A DNA stretch of 64,000 bases, from NCBI GenBank assembly GCA_963727755.1, contig CAVSHN010000017.1, positions 400,919 to 464,918 on the forward strand. Reading direction: 5' to 3'. The stretch comes from DASYAN01 sp963727755. GTDB lineage: Bacteria; Chloroflexota; Ktedonobacteria; Ktedonobacterales; Ktedonobacteraceae. Positions 16,074 through 26,300 of this stretch are shown one piece after another (the first letter of the stretch is position 1; each line of letters begins with the position of its first letter). The notes beneath the pieces were generated by a model. That model did not search any database, was not told where the DNA came from, and was given only the letters and a program-made list of their open reading frames with translations. Made by a program: the position numbers and the translations under genes.

Positions 16074-19000
16074 TTGTTCTTTAATACACGCAAAGAGTGT
16101 GAATCCATAACTAAAGAGATCATTCGATTAAAAAAAGAGCGTGCTGCTTTGAAAAAAATATATAAACCTCTGAAAATGAAAAAGCTGAAAAGTAAAATCG
16201 AAAAATACGAACAAAAGAGTAATGAATTAACTTTGCAGTTAAATACGATAACTGACGAATTTAAAGTTAATATTACAGAAATAAATCATATGGTAGGTCA
16301 AAATGAAGTTTTATATGGAGGCATTAGAGAAGAATATGATGCCAAGAAAAGCATACTGAAGTATCTTGAGGATGAGATAAAAAAAATACGAACGCAACAA
16401 GTAAATTTTATGGGTAAATTAGAAGAAATAAAAAAATCACAAGAAAAGATAAACAAAAGCAAAGAAGACAAAATTCGACAGAAGGAGGAATCATGTAATG
16501 AAGCATTCATTGGTCGGTTAGAAAGAACGAAATCTACATTAAATGAAGAGATCTTATATATCGATAAATATATAAAAAAATACGAAAAAGAAGCAAAATT
16601 ATATAAAAATCATCTTCAGCCCATTATTCGAACTACAAAAATTTATTTACTTACTAAGAGCAATATCGAAGAAAAAGATAGAATAATTAAGTTATTAAAA
16701 GAAGTTTGTGAATCTCACAAGGAATATGGAAAAACACGTAATGATATTGACAAAAAATCAAAATCATTACTTGATAGTAGGGTTAAAGCAATCAAGCATG
16801 AAATTGAAGGTTTAAATAAAAAAATCGAAGATAATATCAATTCTCATGGTAATTATAACAATTATGACATTAACCATTTTAAAGATCAAATAGAAATCAT
16901 AAAATATTATTTTAATAAGGACAATAATATAATAAAAGATGATATTAAAGATCTTGATAGTAAATATAAAAAAATACAGAACAACATGCGTAATATTGAA
17001 GAACTGAAGGAAGCTCATCGAATAGCCGAGCAAGAACTATCTCAATGCCAGTTAGATCATAGATTCTATTTGATGGAGAGAGAACAAATAATTACAGATT
17101 TTTGTTTAACAGACGAAGGATTCCGCCAGAACAAGGAGATAAACATCCAAAATCCCGAATTAGCTCAGGAGGAGCGTAATAAAGTTTTGCGTCAAATGGA
17201 ATATTTAGGAGTAATTATCGAAGGAATAGAGAAAGAAATAAATGATCAGACAAGCACTTATCAGGAAATACTAGATAATATAACAAGACTGCAAAAAGCT
17301 ATGGCTTCGCCATCCGGCATCAAAGAAATAAAAAAACTAACAGAAAAGTTGGATGAATCATGTAAGCATCGGGATAAAATTCTAGAAGAGCTATCTCAAA
17401 TAGCAACAAGAAAGCTGAGACTTAAAGATGAGATGGAGATGCGTATATTGAAGGTTTTAGAAATAGATAAATATATGTGTGATTGTCGGCTAAAAGAGAT
17501 TGAAGACTATCAACTAGCAAAATCCAACCTTGAACAAGAGATAGAGGCCAAACTTAAAATTATCGAGTCTCAATTTAAGACAGACTTACGAAATCTGCAA
17601 AAAGTTTATGGTGAGAAAAACTCAGAATTAGAAAGATTAGGATCTGAGTTGGAAGACCTCAAAAAGAAAATGTTGCCGGAAACACAACAACAAAATTTGC
17701 AAGAGCAGTTTAATAAGCAAATAAACAAAATTAGATCTCAGCTAAATACCATCAACAAAGAATTAGGGATAGATCATGAAAGTATTAAAGATATTGAAAA
17801 TGAACTTGATGATTATGAACAGAAAAGAGAACCATTGACAAAACAGATTAAAGAGCACCAAGACAAATTAAAAGATGAAAAGAAAAAACTTGATATTATT
17901 AATGCTAAATGGTTAAAAGCAATAATATCTTATGAAGAAGCACATAGTTCTCTTGAAAGCAACATCATAGAAAGAACGAGAAACTCAATGGAGAGGAGGA
18001 ATGTCCACAAAACCGCCGGAGAAATAGGCCCCATTTCTCATGGTCTTCAAGGAGACACAAAAAATAGTACAAGCGAATACTTAGGAGAAGTTGCCCATCC
18101 AGAAAATGATTATGGCATTATAGATGCATATAACCAATATATAAAAATACAGCATGAAGAATTAGATAAATTAAACCAAAGCCTTGTTATCCTATATGAA
18201 CGCCAAAAATTGCTGAAGAGGCGTATTACGCAAAACAAAATCAAAATAGGATCAATTTACAATTATAAACATAAATTGGAGGATAAATCTTTGGAGCAAC
18301 TAGCCATACTTAATAATAGAAAAGAAGAATATTCTGCTATAAAGCAAGTATTTAGTAAATTAGATGAGGAATATCATGATTGCCTTCAAACATGTGAAGC
18401 TGTGGGCAATGTCATCGCTATTTTAAACAGTGAGATTTCAGCTGAAGAAGAAGGACAAAAAAAATTAACGTCACCATCAAATGAGATCAATACTAACCCT
18501 GAGCAGTTGAATGTGCGAGATTCACAGAGCCATACGACTCGCCAGCCAAACGAGGTGAGCGCACAGGAAGTAAAAGACCTGCTTGAAAAGGAACTGGCTG
18601 CCACTGAGCATAGAAAGAGTGAATTGGAAGAAAAGATTGGAAGATCTAGGAAAGAGTTAAGAGAGAAAAAGAAGCAACTTAAGCTTGCTGGCAGTGAATG
18701 GATAGAAACGAGCAAAAATCTTAGTAAAGCACGGCACCGTATTGTGAAAGCCTTAGCAGAAAAATATGAATTAAGGCGTCGTTTGGCAAAAGTTAAAAAT
18801 GATATAGGAGCAATAGAATCTAATAAATTTTATCATAAAATAGAAAGTAATAAAATTATTAAAGATATTCAGGAGCTGTTTGAAAAGGATAATCCCACCG
18901 TTGCAGATAGGAGTCAAGAAGAAAGTAACAAGCCAAGCAAGTCCAAATCTCTCCTCAAGAAACCTGTTGAGTCACAAGAGGATCAAGGTAGGCAGGCAAA

Positions 19001-19169
19001 GCAGGTAAAATGTGCTGACTCGGAAACGAACACATCTCAAACAGCCCCTGAGAGGCTAAAGGACCCATTGCAAGCGCGAGAAGAAGTCGGAAAAAAGCTC
19101 AGACTGATGCCACCTTGCATTCTCAAGAGCAATCTTCAAGTGAACTTGCGAGCGGAGTTGATTCCATGA
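16074..19169 (+). CDS. Coiled-coil cassette protein A, main part
   Basis: The 1031-residue product is almost all charged alpha-helix (E, K, N, I, L), with long coiled coils. The annotated first codon is a TTG. The true start is probably in the 15721 leader, with the frames joining near 16,032-16,047. A motif shared by all three cassettes occurs in the middle: SQFKTDLRNLQKVYGEKNSE. There is no Walker motif, so it is not an SMC/Rad50 ATPase, and no signal or membrane segment. At about 19,093 an A6 run (GGAAAAAAGCTC) marks a second frameshift: the family C-terminus continues in another frame at 19115-19369. Codon use is AT-rich, well below neighbouring genes in G+C. Function unknown. Confidence 0.65.
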   Translation: MFFNTRKECESITKEIIRLKKERAALKKIYKPLKMKKLKSKIEKYEQKSNELTLQLNTITDEFKVNITEINHMVGQNEVLYGGIREEYDAKKSILKYLEDEIKKIRTQQVNFMGKLEEIKKSQEKINKSKEDKIRQKEESCNEAFIGRLERTKSTLNEEILYIDKYIKKYEKEAKLYKNHLQPIIRTTKIYLLTKSNIEEKDRIIKLLKEVCESHKEYGKTRNDIDKKSKSLLDSRVKAIKHEIEGLNKKIEDNINSHGNYNNYDINHFKDQIEIIKYYFNKDNNIIKDDIKDLDSKYKKIQNNMRNIEELKEAHRIAEQELSQCQLDHRFYLMEREQIITDFCLTDEGFRQNKEINIQNPELAQEERNKVLRQMEYLGVIIEGIEKEINDQTSTYQEILDNITRLQKAMASPSGIKEIKKLTEKLDESCKHRDKILEELSQIATRKLRLKDEMEMRILKVLEIDKYMCDCRLKEIEDYQLAKSNLEQEIEAKLKIIESQFKTDLRNLQKVYGEKNSELERLGSELEDLKKKMLPETQQQNLQEQFNKQINKIRSQLNTINKELGIDHESIKDIENELDDYEQKREPLTKQIKEHQDKLKDEKKKLDIINAKWLKAIISYEEAHSSLESNIIERTRNSMERRNVHKTAGEIGPISHGLQGDTKNSTSEYLGEVAHPENDYGIIDAYNQYIKIQHEELDKLNQSLVILYERQKLLKRRITQNKIKIGSIYNYKHKLEDKSLEQLAILNNRKEEYSAIKQVFSKLDEEYHDCLQTCEAVGNVIAILNSEISAEEEGQKKLTSPSNEINTNPEQLNVRDSQSHTTRQPNEVSAQEVKDLLEKELAATEHRKSELEEKIGRSRKELREKKKQLKLAGSEWIETSKNLSKARHRIVKALAEKYELRRRLAKVKNDIGAIESNKFYHKIESNKIIKDIQELFEKDNPTVADRSQEESNKPSKSKSLLKKPVESQEDQGRQAKQVKCADSETNTSQTAPERLKDPLQAREEVGKKLRLMPPCILKSNLQVNLRAELIP

Positions 19170-19369
19170 CAATTGCATCGCTGAGTGCCATTCGGTATGA
19201 ACAGCTCAAAGCTCTGGCGGAGGCAGTTGATGACGCAATCATAATGGCCAGACCACATGATGAGGACAGAAAAGTGATGTTAGAGGCTAAAATTGAGGCG
19301 ATATTCCACAGGAAAGACTGGAGACTTCAATGGATAACGAAACGGCCTTGGGGCGGAGCAGGAGAATAG
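19115..19369 (+). CDS. C-terminal piece of cassette protein A
   Basis: This frame overlaps the end of the main piece and continues the protein after a likely indel in the A6 run near 19,093. It encodes SQEQSSSELASGVDSM and then the family end module MARPHDEDRKVMLEAKIE followed by HRKDWRLQWITK. The same module ends cassette B (22965-23066). Read alone it has no ribosome binding site, which supports its being a displaced 3' end. Confidence 0.5.
   Translation: MHSQEQSSSELASGVDSMTIASLSAIRYEQLKALAEAVDDAIIMARPHDEDRKVMLEAKIEAIFHRKDWRLQWITKRPWGGAGE
19244..19345 (+). repeat. 3' module repeat R2, copy 1
   Basis: ATGGCCAGACCA...GATGAGGACAGA...GCTAAAATTGAG...CACAGGAAAGACTGGAGAC recurs in order at 22965-23066. 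It encodes the conserved end of cassettes A and B. It is absent from the end of cassette C, which stops at ftsK. Confidence 0.75.
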
Positions 19370-19399
19370 AAGTAGGAGCAAAGAAGAAAGAGGACCAGA

Positions 19400-22096
19400 A
19401 TGGAAAGAAACAAAGAGATCAGCCAGCCCTCCGCTTCTCAGCGGGCAAAGGAGAAAACAAAAGATTTTGCGACAGGTTGGCATATACAAACAGAAGAGAA
19501 CGAACAGAAAGTACAAGCTGGAAGTTCACAAGATCACGCTCCATCTGATACCAATCCGCATTCAGAGGGACAAATGTCCAATGAGGGGCAACGAGATGAG
19601 ATCGCCCATCCGGAATCGAGATTGCGGAACGCAAGTGAGAATGAGATGGAAGAAGGTAAGATGTTGTCGTTGGGCCAGAAGATGGCGAAATTTCTTCGAG
19701 AGCGGTACGAATCCGCTAAGCAAGAAGCTATTCTATACGGTGAGCAGGAAATATCAGCTTCGGAAGTAAATTTAGCAGAACATAATGAAAGTATAGAGAA
19801 TTTAGAAAATAAAACAAGCAAGCCAAATCAAACAATAGAAGATCTGGACGATAAAATGTACGCTTCATGGATAAAAGCTATTGGTTATGAAGGTGTATAC
19901 CTTGATCTAAAAAGAGAGTGTAGTTTCATAGAAGCAAAAATTACCCATTTAAAAGAAAAGTTGGCTATTTCTAATAAAGAATGCAAATCTCTGGAAAATG
20001 AAATCAATGGCTTAAATAGCAAGATCGAAACGGAAGAGCAAAACAAAAAAGAATTACTATCCAAACACAATAAACTAATTACGAAGCAGGATAAAAAACA
20101 GAAAGAACATAATAGCCTCAGAGAAGAGGTAGAAGCTCAAACAGACTCACTAAGCAAAAAGTTAAAAGATTTGAAGATCCAAATTAGAAATATGAATGAA
20201 CGGCAAGCAGAGTTACAAAAAGATTTAAGAAAATATGTAGGAGAAATTGCGAATAAAAACAAGGAAAAAGATTTTTTTAATAAGGAATCAAAAAACTTAA
20301 AAGCAATAGTAAAAACATTAGAGCAGCACTCTCAAGAAATGAGAGCTAAAGAAAGAGATCAAGTTGAACTTCAAAAAAAGATAAAAGTAACTGAGCGAAG
20401 TATTTTAGATAATAAAGAATGGATTAATCACCTAAGGCATATGTCAAATCAACCTGACAATGTTGACCTTGTAAGAGAGCAAAACTGTCAAGCAGAGTCG
20501 CCCACTTTTGACGCATGCGTAAAGGAAAAAGTTGAAGAATTATCAAATCCAAAAGAAATTTTTGATAATGACAGTTTAAATGATTTGAATGAAGAGCTAA
20601 AAGCTACAGAGAGCCTATTAGACTCTATTACTAAAAAAACAAACAGTAAGATCTCTGAATTAGAAAGGACAATGGAAGAGCAAAGCTCAATCCCTTATTA
20701 TGAACGAATAATTCCTGTTTTTTCTAGCAAAATGAAAACTTTATCAGAAAAATGTAATAGGCTGGAAGCGGAAAAAGAATTTTTATCTAACTTATCTAAA
20801 CTTTTATCAAAGCTTACAGAATATTATAATAAGGAGATAAATGAGGAAACTTCACTTAAAGCTAAAACAAATTTAAATTATGACGATGAACTTGAAAGAA
20901 TAAAACAGGAAATTTTTATTACAGAAAATCGTTTAAAGGAGAATCAAGAGGAAATAAATAAGTATAATCAAAATTTAAACGAAAAATTTTTACTTACGAA
21001 AGATCTTCCTACAAACAGTATAGATGGGCAGAACATCAGTAAGGCTGATGATCTTACTCCTTTTAGGGAACCATTGAAAGTAATAAAAAAGTATGGAAAA
21101 GATAATGATGTAAAAAAATATTTTCTATCATTACAAAACAAAAGACAAGAATTACAGAATATTGAGATTAGGATTGAAGAGCTGGAGGATGATAATTGGA
21201 GAGATGAGCAAAATATAGTACACAGCCAGTTCAAACGTGAGTTATATTTAAAGGGAAGAGAAACTACAATTTTAGCCTATAAGCTAGAGAATGAAAGCTT
21301 CCAACCATCCCAAAATACAAATTCATATAAGGGCCAGAATTTAGAGTCACTAAAGATGGTTCGTGACGGAATTCTAAAATCAATTAACAAATTAGAAGAT
21401 AAAGTATTAGAAATGGTGCAAGATTCAAATAATATAATAAATCTTAGCAATGATCTACTTAACGAATTAAAAGGTTTAAGAGAAAACATTTCTATAGATA
21501 TTTCTAGAGATGAGTACTTTGCAAATTTTTCTGGAGATGACTATAATAGACTATTAGATAAGTACAATAGGCAATTAACTAAGTATATCAATGATAGCGA
21601 TCAATTTAAGCTAGAATTCTCTTATTCAGTAAAAAAGATAATACAGATAAAATATGAAACAGAAAGGCATGAACTTGATATTATAGCAATAGATAAAATT
21701 ATATCTAATTATAAATTAAAAGAAATTGAATCTTATAAAGAATCTTATCGATCAGAACTAGAAGCTTATCAAACAGGGATATCCGACCTTAAAGGAAAGA
21801 TAGGCCCTGAACTTAGAAAGATCAGCACCCAATTTGATACAGACTTACAAAATCTGCAAAGATCTCATGATGAGAAGAAATCAGAAATAGAGAGCTTACA
21901 GTCCAAGTTGGCAACCCTCAGAAATAGCATGCAACAGGAAACAAAACGACAAGAATTGCTAGGCCAGTTGGATCGGCTAAACTCAGAGCTAAGACGACTC
22001 GCCCTACAGCGGTTCGCCAAAGTCTTGATCCCTCAGAACGAAGGAAAGCACAGGAAGATACAGGGATCAATCCTTCTGACGACCGCCGTAAGATAG
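19400..22096 (+). CDS. Coiled-coil cassette protein B, main part
   Basis: The ATG at 19400 follows AGAGGACCAGA as in its paralogues. The first 100 residues repeat the cassette leader (PSASQRAKEKTKDFATGWHI, SSQDHAPSDTNPHSEGQMSN, HPESRLRNAS). The rest is coiled coil: a block shared with cassette C (SAKQEAILYGEQEISASEVN, IGYEGVYLDLKREC), then the common motif TQFDTDLQNLQRSHDEKKSE near the end. After about 21,990 the frame is displaced. The last residues (FAKVLIPQNEGKHRK) are out of family frame, whereas the adjacent frame reads AVRQSLDPSERRKAQEDTG and ETITRELEDH, matching cassette C. At least three frameshifts separate this frame from the true 3' end near 23,073. Confidence 0.6.
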   Translation: MERNKEISQPSASQRAKEKTKDFATGWHIQTEENEQKVQAGSSQDHAPSDTNPHSEGQMSNEGQRDEIAHPESRLRNASENEMEEGKMLSLGQKMAKFLRERYESAKQEAILYGEQEISASEVNLAEHNESIENLENKTSKPNQTIEDLDDKMYASWIKAIGYEGVYLDLKRECSFIEAKITHLKEKLAISNKECKSLENEINGLNSKIETEEQNKKELLSKHNKLITKQDKKQKEHNSLREEVEAQTDSLSKKLKDLKIQIRNMNERQAELQKDLRKYVGEIANKNKEKDFFNKESKNLKAIVKTLEQHSQEMRAKERDQVELQKKIKVTERSILDNKEWINHLRHMSNQPDNVDLVREQNCQAESPTFDACVKEKVEELSNPKEIFDNDSLNDLNEELKATESLLDSITKKTNSKISELERTMEEQSSIPYYERIIPVFSSKMKTLSEKCNRLEAEKEFLSNLSKLLSKLTEYYNKEINEETSLKAKTNLNYDDELERIKQEIFITENRLKENQEEINKYNQNLNEKFLLTKDLPTNSIDGQNISKADDLTPFREPLKVIKKYGKDNDVKKYFLSLQNKRQELQNIEIRIEELEDDNWRDEQNIVHSQFKRELYLKGRETTILAYKLENESFQPSQNTNSYKGQNLESLKMVRDGILKSINKLEDKVLEMVQDSNNIINLSNDLLNELKGLRENISIDISRDEYFANFSGDDYNRLLDKYNRQLTKYINDSDQFKLEFSYSVKKIIQIKYETERHELDIIAIDKIISNYKLKEIESYKESYRSELEAYQTGISDLKGKIGPELRKISTQFDTDLQNLQRSHDEKKSEIESLQSKLATLRNSMQQETKRQELLGQLDRLNSELRRLALQRFAKVLIPQNEGKHRKIQGSILLTTAVR

Positions 22097-22184
22097 AAAC
22101 CATTACGAGAGAATTAGAAGACCATCACAAAAACTCGAAGAGTCTTGCAAGGCACTCGCTGCTGCTAAGCAGGAAAATAGACTA

Positions 22185-22454
22185 TTGGAAACAAGGATTG
22201 AACAATTCAAGAAGGAAATAGAAGAGAAAGAAGAACAATGTAAACATGCTCAATCCGAAAATAAAAAGTGGATGGATTCCTTTATAAATGCGCATGATGC
22301 TTTTGAAGAAGCTCTTGTAAATAAAAGCCAGCAAGAAGCAGATTTAGCGAAAGCTGAAGAAGAGAAAAAAGCACGAGAAGAAGAGGGCGAGAAGACTCAA
22401 AAGGGGATTAAGAACCTCAAAGAGCCAATGAAGAACAGGATTTCAGCTCCCTGA
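22185..22454 (+). CDS. Middle fragment of cassette protein B
   Basis: This 89-residue frame (METRIEQFKKEIEEKEEQ, EALVNKSQQEADLAKAEEEK) continues the coiled coil of cassette B after a frameshift near 22,150 and closes at 22454. The next frame (FQLPEKYRFIADEPTRKALD) takes over immediately. It is not likely to be an independent gene: there is no separate ribosome binding site or leader. Confidence 0.4.
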   Translation: METRIEQFKKEIEEKEEQCKHAQSENKKWMDSFINAHDAFEEALVNKSQQEADLAKAEEEKKAREEEGEKTQKGIKNLKEPMKNRISAP

Positions 22455-22485
22455 GAAGTATCGATTCATAGCAGATGAACCAACG

Positions 22486-22989
22486 CGTAAAGCTCTTGAC
22501 GCACTTGTGCAAGCTCAAGACGAAGTCAAAACAGCTCGGACCAAACTGTCGCATGCCCGAAGAGATGTTTCTAAGGCTGTAATCACAACAGATGATGCAG
22601 ATGAGCCAACGCATAAAGCTCTTGAAGCACTTGTGCAAGCTCAAGACGAAGTCAAAACAGCTCGGACCAAACTGTCGCATGCCCGAAGAGATGTTTCTGA
22701 GGCTGTAACCATAACAGATGATACAGATGAGCTAACTCGTAAAGCTCTTGAAGCACTTGTGCAAGCTCAAGACGAAGTCAAAACAGCTCAGACCAAACTG
22801 CTGAATGCTTGGAGAGATACCTCTGAGGCTGTAATCACAACAGATGATGCAGATGAGCTAACTCGTAAAGCTCTTGAAGCATTTGTGCAAGCTCAAGACG
22901 AAGTCAAAACAGCTCGGACTAAACTGTTGAATGCTCGGATAGATGCGTCTGATGCCGTGATTCCAATGGCCAGACCAGATGATGAGGAC
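22486..22989 (+). repeat. Tandem repeat, four units of 126 bp
   Basis: Units begin at 22486, 22612, 22738 and 22864, each with CGTAAAGCTCTTGA or CATAAAGCTCTTGA followed by GCACTTGTGCAAGCTCAAGA (GCATTTGTG in the last). The period of 126 bp keeps the frame. The last unit degrades into the R2 module. Confidence 0.9.
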
Positions 22990-23073
22990 AGAATACAGAT
23001 GCTAGAAGCTAAAATTGAGACAATACTACACAGGAAAGACTGGAGACGCCAATGGATAACCAAACAGCATTGA
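22507..23073 (+). CDS. C-terminal fragment of cassette protein B with four 42-residue repeats
   Basis: The frame is open from about 22,441, upstream of its GTG, so it is a continuation rather than a new gene. It encodes four near-identical 42-residue units (KALEALVQAQDEVKTARTKL, SHARRDVSEAV, DDADEPT) and then the family end module (RPDDEDRIQMLEAKIE, HRKDWRRQWITK). Alanine-rich helices suggest a helical bundle or coiled coil. It overlaps the tandem repeat described separately. Confidence 0.5.
   Translation: MQAQDEVKTARTKLSHARRDVSKAVITTDDADEPTHKALEALVQAQDEVKTARTKLSHARRDVSEAVTITDDTDELTRKALEALVQAQDEVKTAQTKLLNAWRDTSEAVITTDDADELTRKALEAFVQAQDEVKTARTKLLNARIDASDAVIPMARPDDEDRIQMLEAKIETILHRKDWRRQWITKQH
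22965..23066 (+). repeat. 3' module repeat R2, copy 2
   Basis: This is the counterpart of 19244-19345, encoding the RPDDEDR...HRKDWRRQWITK end of cassette B. About 115 bp further on, repeat R1 copy 2 begins, so the order 'end module, short spacer, start module' is shared by successive cassettes. Confidence 0.75.
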
Positions 23074-23181
23074 AACGAAGCAATAGAATAGGAGCAGGAG
23101 AAATGAAGGCCCCCCACACAAGAGAATGTCGGGAGAGTCAAGCATTTTCCTATGGGCAAGAGAATGGTCATCAGTGGCTTC

Positions 23182-23369
23182 ATCCCAAGATGTCTCGCAA
23201 ATGTCTAGCAGTTGTCCTCGACAAACTCCCATCTCTTGGGTATTCTTGAAGAGGGTATTCGACAGCTAGTTGTTTTGAGACGCAAGATCTCAAGACTGAA
23301 CTGGCAAAGACACTTGGACCCTTATTAGAGAACAGATCGGCATGAGCAAAGAAGAAAGAGGACCAGAAT
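23182..23369 (+). repeat. Upstream repeat R1, copy 2
   Basis: This is the second copy of the R1 block, directly before cassette C. The opening reads AAGATGTCTCGCAAATGTCT and the end AAAGAGGACCAGAATGG. There are small indels relative to copy 1 in the middle (after TTCTTGAAGAGG). The reuse of this block makes it the best candidate for a shared promoter and leader. Confidence 0.8.
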
Positions 23370-26300
23370 GGAAAAAAACAAAAAGATCAGCCAACCCTCC
23401 GAAACGGATAAGCCCTCCGCTTCTCAGCGGGCAAAGGAGAAAAAAAAAGATTTTGCGACAGGTTGGCATATACAATCGAAAAAAAACAAACAGAAAGTAC
23501 AAGCTGAAAGCTCACAAGAAGATCACGCTCCATCTGATAGCAATCCGCATTCAGAGAGACAAATGTCCAATGAGGGGCAGCCAAATGAGATCGCCCATCC
23601 GGAATCGAGATTGCGGAATGCAAGTGGGAATGAGATGGAAGGTAAGAAGGTGTTGTGGTTGGGCCAGGATACGCGCGAGATGGAGAAATTTCTTCAAGAG
23701 CGGTACGAATCCGCTAAGCAAGAAGCTATTCTATACGGTGAGCAGCAAATATCAGCTTCGGAAGTAAATTTAGCAGAGCATAATGAACGTATAGAAAATT
23801 CAGGAAATCAAACAAGCAAGCTAGAGCAAACAATAGAAGATTTGGACTATAAAATGCATACTTTATGGATAAAATCTCTTGGCTATAAAGGAGTATATCT
23901 TGATCTGGAAAAAGAGTGGAATTTCATAGAAGCAAAAATTAGCCATTTGAAAGGAAAATGGGCTATTTCTCATGAAGAATGCGCATCTCTGGAAACTGAA
24001 ATCAACGATTTAAATAGCAAAATTGTAGCAAAAAAGCAAAAACAAAAAGAACTTCTATTTCACTTTAATAAACTAATTGAAGAGCGAAATAAAACTCAAG
24101 AAGAATATAATGGGCTCACAAAAGATACAGAAACGCAATTAGGCTCACAAAGCAAAGAAATAATTAATTCGCAGAAGAAACTATGGAAAAGGCTTAAGAA
24201 AGATCTAGGAACCTATAGGAAAAATATATCAAAAAAAGAAAAAGAAAAGCAAATTTTTGAAGAAAAACTAAAGGCATCAGACCAAGTTATACAAAAAATT
24301 AGAGTCAAAGAAAGAGAAATATCTGAGCTTCAAATAAAGAAGAAAATAGCTGAAAAAACCATTTCCTGCGTTGAAAGGGCAAATAGTCATTTTTCAGAAA
24401 AGAAATCAGAATTAGAGAAAGAAAAAGCAAATTTTGTCTCTGACCGTAAAAAATTGGAAAATAAGGTTACATGTTTAAAAGCACATAAAAATACTTTAGA
24501 AGCACTTAAAGACATATTAGAGATGGATAGTAATGATTTAATGTGTAAAGAATTACAATATCATAACGCGTGTTTAAGAGAGCAACTAGAAGCCTTTAAG
24601 CATTATGAAGGTATATCAAAAGAGAATAGAGAAAGTTTATTAGAAGATGAAGCATCCTCACGAAAAATGCATGAACGACATAAAGAAGATAAAAAGATTC
24701 TTGAGAGCAAGAAAAAATATCATAATGCTTTATCAGAGTATATAGAATGTTATGAGAGTGAGATAGGATATAAAAAAGAATTTATAGATAATAGCATTGA
24801 GAATATTGAATATAGGATTAAAGATTTAAATTTGACAATTAAAACTGAAGAAGATCGTCTGGAAAATCAGCAGAAAGAAATAAAAAACTATGAAATGTTT
24901 TTAAGGAGAGAAGCTTTAAATAAGGGAACCCATGCTAAAAACAGGGTAGATAAGCATAAAATTAGTAATTTTACTAGTCTTAAGGAAGATGAGCTTACTC
25001 ATTTTGAGGAGCAATTGACGATAATAAAAGAGTATAGCAATAATGATATAGAACAGCTTCGTCTTAGATTTAGGAATTCAAATGATCAAATTGGAAGCTT
25101 ACAAGATGAAATATTGATAAATGAGGATGAAAAACTAAATTTGGCACAAATTATGCAAGCAGCCCAGATAGGATATAACTTATATTCAGAGGAAAGAAAA
25201 ACAATAATTCAAGAATGCAAGTTATACAAAGAAGATTTCCAAGAACCTCAAATTTCACATATACATAAAAATATAAATGCGCAAGATATAAATTTATTAT
25301 ATGATAAACTTGAAAAGAAGTTCGAATATGAACAAAAAATTCAAAGTGAATGCAAAGAACTACGATCTAAAATGATAAAGCCGACAGAAGAAATTGAAAA
25401 ACTAGATGGCCTAATAAATAAGCTAAGAAAAGACTTCGAAGAAATCTTCTATCAAGAATCAGAGGCGCAAGAAGCTGATCATTTGGTTGAAGCTGGGACA
25501 GAAGGGCCTTCTCTTCCTCATGGCCAATGCTCTCGGCTTACGTCACTCAAAGATATTGAGCCAAAAAACAGACTATTAGCTATGTATATTGAGAAGAGAC
25601 ACAAGTATAAAGAGGAGTTATATAATCTAGGAATAGAATTACTGCAAAAGAAAGATGAAATAGGAAAAAATTTATCGGATCGTGCGATAATAGCTAAAGA
25701 AATGTGGAATTATCATTCAGGAGTTATTAAAACCTTCCAATCAAATTTAGGATCCTTGCATATAACGAAATCCATCATTCAAACAAAGATAAACGCGGAA
25801 TTAACGGAAATTGCGTCTCAATTTGAGACCGACCTACAAAATCTGCAAAAATCTTATAACGAAAAGACATCAGAATTAGAGAGCGTACAATCTGAGTTGA
25901 CAGCCCTCACAAATAGCGTGCAACAGGAGAAAACAAAACGACAAGAATTGCAAGATAAGTTGGACAAGCTAGCCTCACAAGTCAATGCTACTCACCATGA
26001 GAGTGAGACCATTACGCAAGAATTAGAAGACCACTGCCAAAAACTAGAAAAGTCTAGCAAGGAAATTGATGCTGCTGAGCAGAAAAAGCTCCTATTGAAA
26101 ACAGAGATTGAAATCGCTAATAAAAAGTTAAAAGTAACAGAAGAAGAGATGAAAAGTACTGAAGATAAATGGAAGGAAAAATATTCTGAATATAAAGAAG
26201 CTGAAAGTGAATCAATGCATCTCGAAAATATATGTGAAATGACTAAGGCCATTTTGGAGAAAGCTGAAAATTATAAAAAAGCTAAAGATGAGTATGAAAA

